Of a stretch of DNA of 52,075 nt, positions 31,929 through 40,352 are shown piece after piece. The stretch comes from Halorubrum distributum JCM 10118 (GTDB lineage: Archaea; Halobacteriota; Halobacteria; Halobacteriales; Haloferacaceae): contig NZ_AOJN01000056.1 in the NCBI RefSeq assembly GCF_000337335.1, positions 1 through 52,075 on the forward strand, read 5' to 3'. The number at the start of each line of letters is the position of its first letter. Positions within the stretch are counted from its first letter, which is position 1. The notes below the pieces were generated by a model, which did no database searches, was not told where the DNA came from, and worked only from the letters and a program-made list of their open reading frames with translations. The translations under genes were made by a program, and so were the position numbers.

Positions 31929-32126
31929 ATGTCCCTGTCGAGCGACGTCCTCCTGTTCAGCATCGTGCTCATGCTTTGGGCGGTTCGCGTCGAGGTCCGC
32001 GGATACGGCGACTCGGGCGGGATCGTCCTCGCCGCGCTCGCGCTCGGCGTCGCGGGGCTCCTCGGGAGTTTCCTCTCCGCGGCGATCGGAGCCGGCCCGA
32101 ACGCGGACGCCGAGAGCGCGGAGTGA
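31929..32126 (+). CDS. Small two-helix membrane protein
   Basis: 65 residues. Two predicted transmembrane helices (SSDVLLFSIVLMLWAVRV and IVLAALALGVAGLLGSFL) flank a short loop with charged residues (EVRGYGDSGG); the tail is acidic. No family recognised. ATG 31929 is the first that puts a helix at the N-terminus; the frame is open further upstream but that part is Arg-rich and antisense to the dehydrogenase promoter region. It is likely real given its clean hydrophobic pattern, but a promoter is not obvious. Confidence 0.6.
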   Translation: MSLSSDVLLFSIVLMLWAVRVEVRGYGDSGGIVLAALALGVAGLLGSFLSAAIGAGPNADAESAE

Positions 32127-32173
32127 CCCCGTTCGGCTCGGTTCGAAACCGAGATCGCTGCCCCTACTGACCG

Positions 32174-32851
32174 CTACCGGTCGGCCACCAACTCCCGGAT
32201 GCGGGCCGTCCCCGCGGCGGCGCGGCCGCCGTGGAAGCAGAACGTCTCTGCCACGGCCAAGTCAGCGAGCGTCTCGACGCTTTCCCACGCGGTCTCGAGG
32301 TCCTGGGTCACCTCTGGTCGGGGGCCGACGAGCGCGCCGTCGACGACGTTGAGCGCGTCCGCGCTGACGAGCAGCTCCGCGTCGGGGAAGTGCGCCGACA
32401 CGTGCCCCGGACTGTGGCCGGGCGTCGCGATGACCTCCATCGGCCCCGCGGCGGTCGCGAACGTCTCGCCCCCCGTCAGGCGGACGTCGACCGTCGTCGA
32501 GTCGATCGACAGCGGTCGCTCCGCGGTGGACTTGACGAGTTCCCTGTCGCCTTCCAGGTACGGCGCTTCCGTCTCGTGCGCGAAGACGACGGCGTCGGTC
32601 CGGTCGACGACGGCCGCCAGACAGCCGGCGTGGTCCGGATCCTGATGGGTGATGAGGATTCCCCAGGCGTCGTCGAGGCGCAGCCCCTCGTCGTCGAGCG
32701 CGGCTTCGAGGACGTCCACCGTGTCGGGGAGGCCGACGTCGATCAGGAGCGGTCCCCGCGGCGTCTCGACGGCGGTCGCGTTGAACGTCGCCTCGCGGTC
32801 GTCCATCGAGACGCGTAACGGGAGCCCGTGTACGCCCGGCGTCAGTTCCAT
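32174..32851 (-). CDS. MBL-fold metallo-hydrolase
   Basis: 225 residues from ATG 32851. The metal-binding motif is ITHQDPDHAG, a version of HxHxDH with Gln at the second position that is frequent in this group. Later ligands are in TPGHSPGHVSAH (His), LLVSADAL (Asp) and the terminal FCFHGG. It is a probable hydrolase of the glyoxalase II/beta-lactamase fold, binding one or two zinc or iron ions, with unknown substrate. The region before ATG 32851 is antisense to the small gene upstream and is not conserved-looking. A weak TATA-like element lies about 28 bases before the start. Confidence 0.87.
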   Translation of the reverse strand: MELTPGVHGLPLRVSMDDREATFNATAVETPRGPLLIDVGLPDTVDVLEAALDDEGLRLDDAWGILITHQDPDHAGCLAAVVDRTDAVVFAHETEAPYLEGDRELVKSTAERPLSIDSTTVDVRLTGGETFATAAGPMEVIATPGHSPGHVSAHFPDAELLVSADALNVVDGALVGPRPEVTQDLETAWESVETLADLAVAETFCFHGGRAAAGTARIRELVADR

Positions 32852-33047
32852 GCGAGATCCAGGTCGGCGAGCGTCTTGAAACGGGCGGGGGCGAGCGGGG
32901 CGCCTCCTCGGAGCGACCACGAATTTGCTGCGGGAGACCTACTCGGAGCTCCCGCACCTGCGACGTTCGGTACCGGGCGCGTTCGAACGCTCCGGGAGGA
33001 CCGCGACGGACGACACGGGTTTCCCCGCTGAGCGTCTACCCCGAGTA

Positions 33048-33425
33048 ATGGCACAACGCTCCCTGCTCGTTCGTGCGCTGTGGTTCGTCTTCGTCGGCTG
33101 GTGGGCGACGCCGATCGTCGTCAACGTCGCGTGGCTGCTCAACGTCACGGTCGTCCTCCTCCCGATCGGTATCAAGCTGATCAACCTCGTGCCGACGGTG
33201 CTCACGCTCGCGGAGCCGCGGTCGCTCTCGGACCCCGACTCGGCCCGAGGCCAGCGGTCGCTCGTCGTCCGTGCGGTCTACTTCGTCCTCGTCGGGTGGT
33301 GGCTGAGCCTGCTGTGGGCGAACGTCGCGTCGGCGCTCGCGATCACGGTCGTGGGGCTGCCGGTCGCGATCTGGATGCTCAACCGGCTCCCGTACGTCAC
33401 GTCGCTGTACCGGTTCCACGGGTAG
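33048..33425 (+). CDS. YccF-domain membrane protein
   Basis: 125 residues in two similar halves, each beginning with RSLLVRALWFVFVGWW or RSLVVRAVYFVLVGWW and followed by a hydrophobic helix and a Leu/Pro turn (LPIGIKLINLVPTVL; LPVAIWMLNRLPYVT). This internal duplication and the GWW motif are the YccF (DUF307) family, an inner-membrane protein of unknown function. ATG 33048 begins the first repeat. It converges with the FKBP gene about 30 bases away. Confidence 0.85.
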   Translation: MAQRSLLVRALWFVFVGWWATPIVVNVAWLLNVTVVLLPIGIKLINLVPTVLTLAEPRSLSDPDSARGQRSLVVRAVYFVLVGWWLSLLWANVASALAITVVGLPVAIWMLNRLPYVTSLYRFHG

Positions 33426-33458
33426 GCCCGACCGGCGGGCGCGGCGGACGAGCGGGGC

Positions 33459-33929
33459 TCAGTTGACCTCGATGACCTCGACGTCGAACGTCAGGGTCTC
33501 GCCGGCGAGGGGCGGGTTGAAGTCCGCGCGGACCACGTCCTCGTCCACGTGGATGATCTCGCCTTGGCTGCCGTCCTGGGCCTCGAGGTACGCGCCCTCC
33601 TCGGGCAGCTGTCCGCCGAGCATCTCCCGGAGCTCGTCAGTTTCGAACTCCTCGACGTTCTCGTCGCTGGGCTGTCCGTAGGCCTTCTCCGGCGGAATCG
33701 TCAGCGTGTCCGTCTCGCCGGCCTCCAGCCCGATCAGTCCCTCCTCCATCCCCTCGATGACCTGGCCGCCGCCGACCTCGACCGTCAACGGCGTGTACTC
33801 GCGGTCGGGCTGGGCCTCGGCGAGGCCGGCGTCCTCGGCGACCGACTCCTTGGAGGTGTCGAACACGGTCCCGTCGTCCAGTTTGCCGGTGTACTCGAGC
33901 GTCACAGAATCGCCAGTAGTTATCGACAT
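33459..33929 (-). CDS. FKBP-type peptidyl-prolyl isomerase (SlyD-like)
   Basis: 156 residues from ATG 33929. The N-terminal FKBP half has GDSVTLEYTGKLDDGTVFDT and VEVGGGQVIEGMEEGLIG. The flap is replaced by an inserted domain (EKAYGQPSDENVEEF through GAYLEAQDGSQGE), and the barrel closes with DFNPPLAGETLTFDVEVIEV. This insert-in-flap design is that of SlyD-class isomerase-chaperones; the His-rich metal tail of bacterial SlyD is missing. It is cytosolic and assists folding by proline isomerisation. The longer frame to 34013 would overlap msrA and is not needed. Confidence 0.94.
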   Translation of the reverse strand: MSITTGDSVTLEYTGKLDDGTVFDTSKESVAEDAGLAEAQPDREYTPLTVEVGGGQVIEGMEEGLIGLEAGETDTLTIPPEKAYGQPSDENVEEFETDELREMLGGQLPEEGAYLEAQDGSQGEIIHVDEDVVRADFNPPLAGETLTFDVEVIEVN

Positions 33930-34009
33930 ACGGACGCAAGAAGTGCCACACGGAAAGGCAGTGGCATCTGTGGATATCGGATATCCCGCGCACCCGGTAG
34001 CCAGCGGGG

Positions 34010-34675
34010 TCACTCGGATGCCGGGGGTTCCTCGAGGACAGCGACATCGTGTCCGGCGGCGTAGCCGTTCAGCTTGGCAGCGATCGGCGACTCGCGCACC
34101 GCTTCGTCGTCGTATCCCGCTTCGTCGAACGCGTCCATGAGCGACGAGACAGACCGGAGCTTGTACTTTTGATGGTAGTCTTCGGCGGGGTAGAACCGCG
34201 AGAGCTGTTCGATGCGCGTGCCGATGCCGTCGGCCGTGAAGCCCCGTGACGAGAGGAACTCGGTGAGAGTCGCTTGCTGGGCCGCCGTCGCCGTGAGGAC
34301 GGCGTTCTGGTACTGCGTGTTCCGGGTCTGGCGGTTGGGGGCGTGCGACTCGAAGACGAGCTCCAGCAGCTCCCGATACGTGACGGTGGCGGGGTCAAAC
34401 TCGACCTGAAACACCTCGGTGTGATCCCCCAGCGAGTGGTACGTCGGGTCGCGCGAGGTGCCGCCGGCGTAGCCCACGCGGGTGCGGACCACGCCGTCGA
34501 CGGCGCCGAACTGCGCGTCCGGCCCCCAGAAGCAGCCGAGGCCGAACGTGGCCGTCTCGGTCTCGTCGCTGGCTGTCGCGCGCCGGTCGTACTCTCGGAT
34601 TCGCGTTTCTGTGAGGTTCATGGGAGTTAGCTGCCTGTAGAGTCGTCGCAGGGCGGTTCGTGGGTCGGCCCGCAT
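34010..34675 (-). CDS. msrA: Peptide-methionine (S)-S-oxide reductase
   Basis: 221 residues. It repairs oxidised methionine. The catalytic Cys48 is in GLGCFWGPDAQFG (the usual Glu after GCFWGx is Asp). Further landmarks are RVGYAGG, YHSLGDHTEVFQVEFDP and YPAEDYHQKY. ATG 34675 is preferred over the internal ATG 34621 because a TATA box (tatat at 34701-34705) is 28 bases upstream of it, giving a leaderless start; the first 18 residues are non-conserved. Recycling cysteines were not evident near the C-terminus, so the resolving thiol may come from elsewhere. Confidence 0.93.
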   Translation of the reverse strand: MRADPRTALRRLYRQLTPMNLTETRIREYDRRATASDETETATFGLGCFWGPDAQFGAVDGVVRTRVGYAGGTSRDPTYHSLGDHTEVFQVEFDPATVTYRELLELVFESHAPNRQTRNTQYQNAVLTATAAQQATLTEFLSSRGFTADGIGTRIEQLSRFYPAEDYHQKYKLRSVSSLMDAFDEAGYDDEAVRESPIAAKLNGYAAGHDVAVLEEPPASE

Positions 34676-34763
34676 TCACCGACGGTCGGGCTCGCAGACG
34701 TATATGTCGTGTGTTGGCGTGTCTCGCTTTCGGGCGGAACGAGGGTGCGCCGTCCGATCTCCG

Positions 34764-35387
34764 TCAATCGAGCCCGAGCGCGGCCGTGAGCGCTGCCGTC
34801 GCGTCCTCGTGGATGCTCGTGCCGTGGCCGACGAGGACGTGGTCGGGGTCCCGCTCCGCCAGTTCCTGTGGCGACTCCTCGACCGCGGGGTGAACCCCGA
34901 GCGCGTCGCCGCCGTCTCGGAACGCCGGGAGGGTCCCGAGCGTCTCGGGGACGAGCAGCGTCTCGCGCTCGGCGTTCCACAGGACGGCCTCCTCCCACTC
35001 GTCGTCTGATCGGAGCTCGTGAACCTCGTACGCCGACCCGGCGAGGGCCGAGCCGGTCGCGTCCGCGTCCGCGTCGAGCTTCTCGCGGGTGAGCGCCATC
35101 CCCTCCGGCACGGACACGGCGACGTCGTGTCGACGCGCCACCGCCGCGGCGTCGCGCGTGTGTCGGTCCTGGAGGACGACGACGCCGGCGACGTCGCCCG
35201 CCTCGCGGAGGTGCGCGTCGAGCCCGTCGACGTCGACCGGGTCGACGAGCCAGACGCCGGCGTCCGTCGTCAGTGCGTGGCTCGCGCGGCGCGCGTCCTC
35301 GTCGGGATACGCGATCCAACTGAACCCGCCCTCCCACTCGGTCGTCTCGACAGGCGTCGCGTCGTCGTCGGCATCGGTGTCGGCCAT
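34764..35387 (-). CDS. MBL-fold protein with degenerate metal site
   Basis: 207 residues from ATG 35387 (another ATG three codons upstream). It has the secondary-structure order and closing motif of MBL-fold hydrolases (DHVLVGHGTSIHEDATAALT), and an early WLVDPVDVDGLDAHL. The HxHxDH motif has decayed to VVLQDRHTRDAAAVARRH. Loss of the paired histidines argues against normal hydrolase chemistry. It might bind a ligand or act on protein. No operon partner; msrA lies downstream on the same strand about 90 bases away, with its own TATA box. Confidence 0.72.
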   Translation of the reverse strand: MADTDADDDATPVETTEWEGGFSWIAYPDEDARRASHALTTDAGVWLVDPVDVDGLDAHLREAGDVAGVVVLQDRHTRDAAAVARRHDVAVSVPEGMALTREKLDADADATGSALAGSAYEVHELRSDDEWEEAVLWNAERETLLVPETLGTLPAFRDGGDALGVHPAVEESPQELAERDPDHVLVGHGTSIHEDATAALTAALGLD

Positions 35388-35626
35388 ACCAGCCATTGCC
35401 GGGCCGGAAGCTTACGTCTGTGCCCCGGTGGAGTTCGGGCTCCCGAGTTGGCAGTCGGCGATCGCGTCGAGAGTACGGACGGAGCCGGAGAGGCCCGCTC
35501 GGGGTGGGTTGAGAGTGACTCCTGACCGGCAGAACGGATATCCGGCCGTCGCCACACGCGGCCGGCCGCCAGGAGAGTCGGGGCGGTTCGACGGGTCTTT
35601 CGCCGTCGGCGGCGACCTCCGCGTGA

Positions 35627-36517
35627 ATGAGTCGCTCCCGGACGGCCGGCCGCTTTCTGTTGCTGTGCGCAGTGTGGGGGACGGCGTTTATGGCGACGGA
35701 CGTCGGGCTCGCGGACCTTCCCGCGGTCCCGTTCGCCGCCGTACGCTTCGACGTCGCCGCCGTACTGTTGTTCGCCGGCGTGCTCGTCGCCGGCGTGGAG
35801 ATCCGCCCTCGGACGCGGGACGACTACGTCTACGTGCTCGTCGGCGGCGCCCTCATCATCGGCGCCCATCACGCGTTCCTGTTCGCCGGCCAGCGGTACG
35901 TCACGGGCGGCGTCGCCGCGGTGCTGTTGGGTCTCGTCCCCGTGGTGACCCCGGCGCTCACGCGGCTCGTCTCGACCGACGAGGAGTTCACCGCCGCCAC
36001 CGCGCTCGGCGTCGCCCTCGGGTTCGTCGGCGTCGTCGTCATCGCCGACCCCGACCCGGCGAACCTCGCGGACAGCATCCTCGGCGTCGCGCTCGTGCTC
36101 GCCGCCGCGCTCGCGTTCGCCGTCGCCGCGGTCGTCACCCACAGCCGATCGCCGTCGATGCCGTTCCTCTCGACGCAGGCCTGGATGATGGCCGTCGGCG
36201 CGGTCGTCCTTCACGCCGCCGTGCTCGCGCTCCCCGGCCAGTCGTTCGCGACCGCCACGTGGACGCCGTCTGCGCTCGCTGCCATCGCGTACCTCGCCGC
36301 GGTCGCCGGCGTCGGCGGCTTCCTGCTGTATTTCACGCTCCTTGAGGATCTCGGACCGATCGAGATGAGCTTCATCGAGTACGTGATTCCCGTGTTCGCG
36401 GCGCTCGCGGGCTGGCTCGTGCTCGGGCAGGAGGTGACGCCCGCGACCGTCGCCGGCTTCGGGTTCATCCTCGCGGGGTTCGTCGCCGCGAAGTGGCGGG
36501 CGCTGCGTGGGATTTAG
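35627..36517 (+). CDS. DMT-superfamily (EamA-like) membrane transporter
   Basis: 296 residues and about ten transmembrane helices in two EamA repeats. The first starts GRFLLLCAVWGTAFMATDVG and the second near residue 155 (ILGVALVLAAALAFAVAAVV). The last part (YFTLLEDLGPIEMSFIEYVI) has the family's Glu/Pro-rich signature (IPVFAALAGWLVLGQEV). A metabolite or amino-acid exporter is likely, substrate unknown. The sequence is closer to bacterial RhaT/YdcZ-type DMT proteins than to the transporter at 1300. Confidence 0.9.
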   Translation: MSRSRTAGRFLLLCAVWGTAFMATDVGLADLPAVPFAAVRFDVAAVLLFAGVLVAGVEIRPRTRDDYVYVLVGGALIIGAHHAFLFAGQRYVTGGVAAVLLGLVPVVTPALTRLVSTDEEFTAATALGVALGFVGVVVIADPDPANLADSILGVALVLAAALAFAVAAVVTHSRSPSMPFLSTQAWMMAVGAVVLHAAVLALPGQSFATATWTPSALAAIAYLAAVAGVGGFLLYFTLLEDLGPIEMSFIEYVIPVFAALAGWLVLGQEVTPATVAGFGFILAGFVAAKWRALRGI

Positions 36518-36615
36518 TGGCACGTATGCCCACCAGAACGACAGTCTTCAGATGGCCTCTCTCGTCTGGTTTTGAGAGATGAGGCAGCTAGCGCGACGGA
36601 AGATAAGATCGTCAA

Positions 36616-38520
36616 TCAGTCGTCGGCAGCGGCGGCCTCAGCCTGCCCCTGCCAGAGGTTCGCGTACGTTCCCTCGCTCGCAACCAGCTCGTCGTGCCCG
36701 CCCTGCTCGACGATCCGGCCCTCATCCATGACAACGATCTCGTCCGCGTTCTGGATCGTCGACAGCCGGTGGGCGATGATGAACGCGGTCCGCTCCTCGA
36801 CCAGCCGCTCGAGGCTTTCCTGAATCAGTTCCTCGGTCTCCGTGTCGACGTCCGAGGTGGCCTCGTCGAACACGATGATCTCGGGGTCGTTGAGCAGCGC
36901 CCGGGCGATGGCGAGGCGCTGCCGCTGACCGCCCGAGAGTTTGACACCGCGCTCGCCAACTTGCGTATCGTATCCGTTGGGGAGACCGTCGATGAACTCG
37001 TCGGCTGCGGCCGCTTCAGCCGCTCGCTCAACCCGAGCGCGGGCGCTTTTGTCAGGTTCTTCTGCCCACTCGGCCTCGAGCGTCTCGCGGTCGCCGTACG
37101 CAATGTTCTCTGCGACAGTCCCCGAGAACAGGTACGGATTCTGCTCAACGATGGCGATAGAATCCCGTAACGACTGGAGGTCATACTCCCGGACGTCAGT
37201 TCCGTCAACCCGGACGGCCCCGTCATCGACATCGTGGAAGCGGGGAATGAGTTTCAGGAGTGTTGATTTGCCGGCCCCGGTCGCCCCGGCGAGCCCGATC
37301 GTCGTCCCCGCCGGCACGTCGAGCGAGACATCACGTAGGACCGGCTCGCGGTCCCCGTAGGCGAAGGTAACGTCTTCGAACGTGACGTCCCCGTCTATCG
37401 ACGCAGGGGTGTGCGGCGAGTCGGGGCTGGTGACCGTCGGCTCGCGGCCGAGCAACCCGAACACGCGCTCGGCGCTTGACTTCGCGAGCTGGTACTTGTT
37501 CGCCGACTTCCCGACCCGGCGCATCGGCGAGTACAGCCGCCGCAACAGGAGGAAAAAGAGCGCAAACCCGCCGAGGGTCAGCGCCCCCGCCTCGCCGGGC
37601 ACGCCGGTGATGATGTCGGTGCCACCGATGTAGAGCACGAGGACGAACACGACGCCGGTTAACAGCCGTAGGGTCGCAAAGAACCCGCGTCGGATGCGCA
37701 GTGCCGCGACCTTCTCGTCGTGGTACGCCTCGCTCTGTGCGGCGACCCGACGCTCCTCGAAGCTGTACCGGTCGAACGACTTGATCACCGCAGCGCCGCC
37801 AAGGTTGTTCTCGAGCCGCGTGTTCAGTCGCGCGACGGTCTCGCGAATCGATTTGTACCGCGGCTCGATCCAGGTGAGAAACTGACTACTGGCCAGGCCG
37901 ATGACCGGGACCGGGGCGAGCGCGATGAGCGCCAGCTTCGGCGAGTACGTCCACAGGATGATCGCGATCCCGCCGACCGTTGCGACCACGCGGATGAGTT
38001 GTCGAAACTCCGTGTTCAGAAACTGCTCGAGCCGATTGATATCGCTGTTGAGGATCGACATCATGCCGCCGGTCTGATGATCGGCGAAGAAATCCATCGA
38101 GAGCCGCTGGAGATGGTCGTACGTGTCGTTTCGCAGATCCCGCTGAACCTTCTGGGCAGTCGCTTGCAGCAGATACCGAGAGATAAACCGCGCGACCGAC
38201 CGGACTAAGTACGCAAGCACCGCGATGAGCACGAGCTGTTCGAGCACCGCCAGGCGAGCCGCTTCGCCGGTGATCTCACCGGGCGGCAGCAGACCCACAT
38301 CGGTCAGCAGGCCCGCGTCGGCCGAGCCGCGGATCGCTCGATCGATGGCGGCCGCGACGACAATTGGCGGGACCAGTCGGGCGAACCGCGTGAGAAACGC
38401 CGCGAGCACGCCGAGCGTGAGAGTCGGCCAGTAGCGTTTGGCGTAGCCGAGCAAACTCACCATCGGATGCCCATCGACGTTCTCCCGAGCGTGTTCGAAC
38501 CCGCCGTGGTCGTCTGTCAC
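36616..38520 (-). CDS. ABC exporter, fused membrane and ATPase domains
   Basis: 634 residues from GTG 38520; the frame stays open to 38577. Six transmembrane helices (about 20-320) form an ABC type-1 exporter domain. The ATPase domain carries Walker A LAGATGAGKSTLLKL, Q-loop VEQNPYLFSG, signature KLSGGQRQRLAIA, Walker B IIVFDEATSDVD and the switch IAHRLST. One half-transporter is encoded, so it should work as a homodimer, exporting a lipid, drug or peptide. The sequence VTDDHGGFEHARENVDGHPM matches a likely haloarchaeal N-terminus, hence GTG 38520. No substrate-specific partner is nearby. It marks the last gene before the accessory region. Confidence 0.92.
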   Translation of the reverse strand: MTDDHGGFEHARENVDGHPMVSLLGYAKRYWPTLTLGVLAAFLTRFARLVPPIVVAAAIDRAIRGSADAGLLTDVGLLPPGEITGEAARLAVLEQLVLIAVLAYLVRSVARFISRYLLQATAQKVQRDLRNDTYDHLQRLSMDFFADHQTGGMMSILNSDINRLEQFLNTEFRQLIRVVATVGGIAIILWTYSPKLALIALAPVPVIGLASSQFLTWIEPRYKSIRETVARLNTRLENNLGGAAVIKSFDRYSFEERRVAAQSEAYHDEKVAALRIRRGFFATLRLLTGVVFVLVLYIGGTDIITGVPGEAGALTLGGFALFFLLLRRLYSPMRRVGKSANKYQLAKSSAERVFGLLGREPTVTSPDSPHTPASIDGDVTFEDVTFAYGDREPVLRDVSLDVPAGTTIGLAGATGAGKSTLLKLIPRFHDVDDGAVRVDGTDVREYDLQSLRDSIAIVEQNPYLFSGTVAENIAYGDRETLEAEWAEEPDKSARARVERAAEAAAADEFIDGLPNGYDTQVGERGVKLSGGQRQRLAIARALLNDPEIIVFDEATSDVDTETEELIQESLERLVEERTAFIIAHRLSTIQNADEIVVMDEGRIVEQGGHDELVASEGTYANLWQGQAEAAAADD

Positions 38521-38583
38521 TGGGCTCGTTAGCGCGCTCGCGCACAAGTATCCGGTGACATGGCGCTGGTGAAGCACGCAACC

Positions 38584-38599
38584 GGCTCGGTTGAAATCC
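38584..38599 (+). repeat. Extra copy of the IS-end sequence
   Basis: ggctcggttgaaatcc at 38584-38599 differs at one base from the element end at 38680-38695. It may be the end of an earlier copy or of a larger version of the element. Confidence 0.5.
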
Positions 38600-38746
38600 G
38601 TAAGATCGGATAGGATCGGTGTGCGAGAGACAGAGGATGTGGTCAGCAGTGAAGCTGCGTTATTTTCTTCATCTAAATCGGCTCTGTTGAAATCCTATTC
38701 TTTAGATATATACACAGATGAAACAGCCGGTTGGTGAGAGCTGCAA

Positions 38747-38791
38747 ATGTACCGAAAGTGTATACTCGCAGAGACCATTCGGAAAGTATGA
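38747..38791 (+). CDS. Putative 14-residue reading frame overlapping the next start
   Basis: ATG 38747 opens MYRKCILAETIRKV. Its TGA (38789-38791) overlaps the next ATG (38788) as ATGA. A TATA-like tatatac lies about 39 bases upstream. It may be a coupling frame or chance; there is no evidence for a functional peptide. Confidence 0.25.
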   Translation: MYRKCILAETIRKV

Positions 38792-39015
38792 AACCGTCAT
38801 TTAGACGTGACACGATTATTTTTATTAGTGTATTTGTGGCAGGCCTCGTAGCTGTCGGCGCTCTTGGGGCATTTATACTCGGACAAACGCCCTCTGTGTT
38901 TCTTCGTGACAAATTTACTGACCCTGTCTGGCTATTCAGCTGTGTGTTTCTGGTGACCATCTGGGTTTGGATGTATCCAAGATTACAAACGAACCCGGAT
39001 AAACAAACAAGCTAA
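38788..39015 (+). CDS. Small membrane protein inside the IS ends
   Basis: 75 residues with two predicted membrane helices: TIIFISVFVAGLVAVGALGA and PVWLFSCVFLVTIWVWMY. No family recognised. The codons are AT-rich compared with the genes to the left, pointing to foreign origin. It lies between the decayed transposase and the left inverted repeat and points toward the transposase, so it could be a passenger gene of the element or a resident gene trapped by it. The longer in-frame start at 38731 is possible. TATA-like tatatac sits upstream at 38705-38711. Confidence 0.55.
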   Translation: MKPSFRRDTIIFISVFVAGLVAVGALGAFILGQTPSVFLRDKFTDPVWLFSCVFLVTIWVWMYPRLQTNPDKQTS

Positions 39016-39056
39016 TTCTCTGCTGGCTTGTCATCTACTTGGTCTGTATTGACCGC

Positions 39057-39877
39057 TCAGAGTGATCGATCTACATTATGAATGAGACAGGCAATGGTGA
39101 GTTCACGGAACTGCTTCCACCACCGCCGTGACCGGACAAACGCACCATACTTTCGCTTGAGTGTTGAGTTCACAGTCTCGGATTGACTCCGTTATCCGTA
39201 GAGATCAGCGTCTAAGCGTGCGTTCCATGCCTTGTGGAGTGATGTGAACTCACGATGCTTAATCAGTGGCCGAACCTCGTGTTGCCGGGCGAGCCGCCTG
39301 ATTTTCTGATCGTCGTAGCCTTTGTCTCCGAGGAGAATATCGATACACTCGGGGTTGCGCTTGATCAACGACGGAGCGATCTGGCTATCGTGTTTTCGAG
39401 TCGTCGTCACGTGTAGATCGAGAATTGCGTTCACCTTCGCATCGACCAGCAACGTCACCTTGAGCTGCTGAATCGTGATCTCGGCCCGTTTTGTGTAGTG
39501 TTTCGAGGCGTGACTGCGGTCGAAAGCTGACGCATCAATTCCAACGACGCCGCTTGTCGGAAGTAGCGACACTGAGAGAGTCAATATAATACGCCATACA
39601 GCCATATCAAGCCGGTTGAACGCCTTACAGAGCGTTGAAGCAGTAGGAAACTCGGTTAGCCCGAGAACACGACGGATGCGTGGCATCTCGATCAGTTCGT
39701 CAAGTAGGCCACGGTAGGTCGTGTTCTTCCGCACTTTGAGACAGAGCAGAACAACGTGCTGCGGGAGTGTATAGCGGTGTTTGGAAACTTCGAGGAGTAT
39801 CGAGAAACTGCTCGTCGGGCCAGATGGATCGCCTTCTCAGTAAACCGGAGAATCTGCGACTTCGGGAGGGCTTTCAT
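39057..39877 (-). pseudogene. IS5-family transposase, broken by a frameshift and a nonsense codon
   Basis: Read leftward from ATG 39877 the protein begins MKALPKSQILRFTEKAIHLA. A one-base loss near 39785-39788, after SRYSSKF, shifts the frame. The correct frame resumes through VVLLCLKVRKNTTYRGLLDE and LPTSGVVGIDASAFDRSHAS to LDADLYG. A TAA at 39192-39194 then replaces what was most likely CAA (Gln). Reading past it gives RSQSETVNSTLKRKYG and a natural TGA at 39057-39059. Two independent lesions make it inactive. The intact version would be about 273 residues with the DDE catalytic set (GIDAS, GDKGYDD and the final Glu in SETVNST). Confidence 0.9.
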
Positions 39878-39929
39878 CTCGTCGAATTATACGACGAACA
39901 TGTAACTCGATGAGGATTCCAACAGAGCC

Positions 39930-40352
39930 TGCTTTTACTATTCAACCGCTGTAGGTTTCGGTATGAGACCGCCAGCGAGTCTCGGATTGGCGGTCAGATA
40001 TCTCTTCTCGTGGCCAAGAGCGAGCCGTTGAGACCCCCGAAGGGAAATAGGAATCAGCTATGGTAGCGTTTCCAGATGAGTTCTACTGGATTGCAGCGTT
40101 TGCCATTATCGCGGCGCTGGTGAACAGTGCCGTCTCGGTCTGCGACGAGAAGGTTCGAGTTGGGATCGCCGTCGAGCAGTCACTCGGACGATGGGGGACC
40201 CCAGGATCCCAAACAGTATTGGTACCCGCACTATACCCGAACGCTTCGTCGTATCTGTCCCCAACAGTATTGGAAGTACGCTCAACAACCGGGATTGCGT
40301 ATCCCTGCGTGTATGTCGACAATCGCCGTAGGTGTGAAAGGAGGTGCTAGCC
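39930..40352. other. Intergenic region with a possible gene remnant
   Basis: About 420 bases between the IS and the respiratory genes. A short frame from ATG 40060 reads VAFPDEFYWIAAFAIIAALV, like the first membrane helix of a transporter, but becomes compositionally random after about 40 residues. It is probably the truncated N-terminus of a lost gene. The right half holds the first operator pair, and a 15-codon frame (ATG 40313 to TAG 40358-40360) that overlaps the next start by eight bases. Confidence 0.55.
40208..40279 (+). promoter_or_regulatory. Operator pair 1 (CAGTATTGG motifs)
   Basis: Two copies: CCCAAACAGTATTGGTAC at 40208-40225 and CCCAACAGTATTGGAAGTAC at about 40260-40279. Their TATTGG cores (40217 and 40268) are 51 bases apart, about five DNA turns, 85-135 bases before the gene at 40353. 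The same pair precedes the operon at 43989. Confidence 0.7.

Larger units (their letters stand above)
38680..39929 (-). mobile_element. Decayed IS5-type insertion sequence with 16-base ends
   Basis: GGCTCTGTTGAAATCC at 38680-38695 and its near-perfect complement (15 of 16 bases) at 39914-39929 bracket a transposase pseudogene reading leftward. The right end sits 37 bases from the transposase ATG, as expected. The left end lies about 360 bases beyond the ancestral stop, unusually far, and this gap holds a small membrane-protein gene. No clear target-site duplication was seen. It separates the conserved left part of the window from the respiratory island. Confidence 0.7.
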
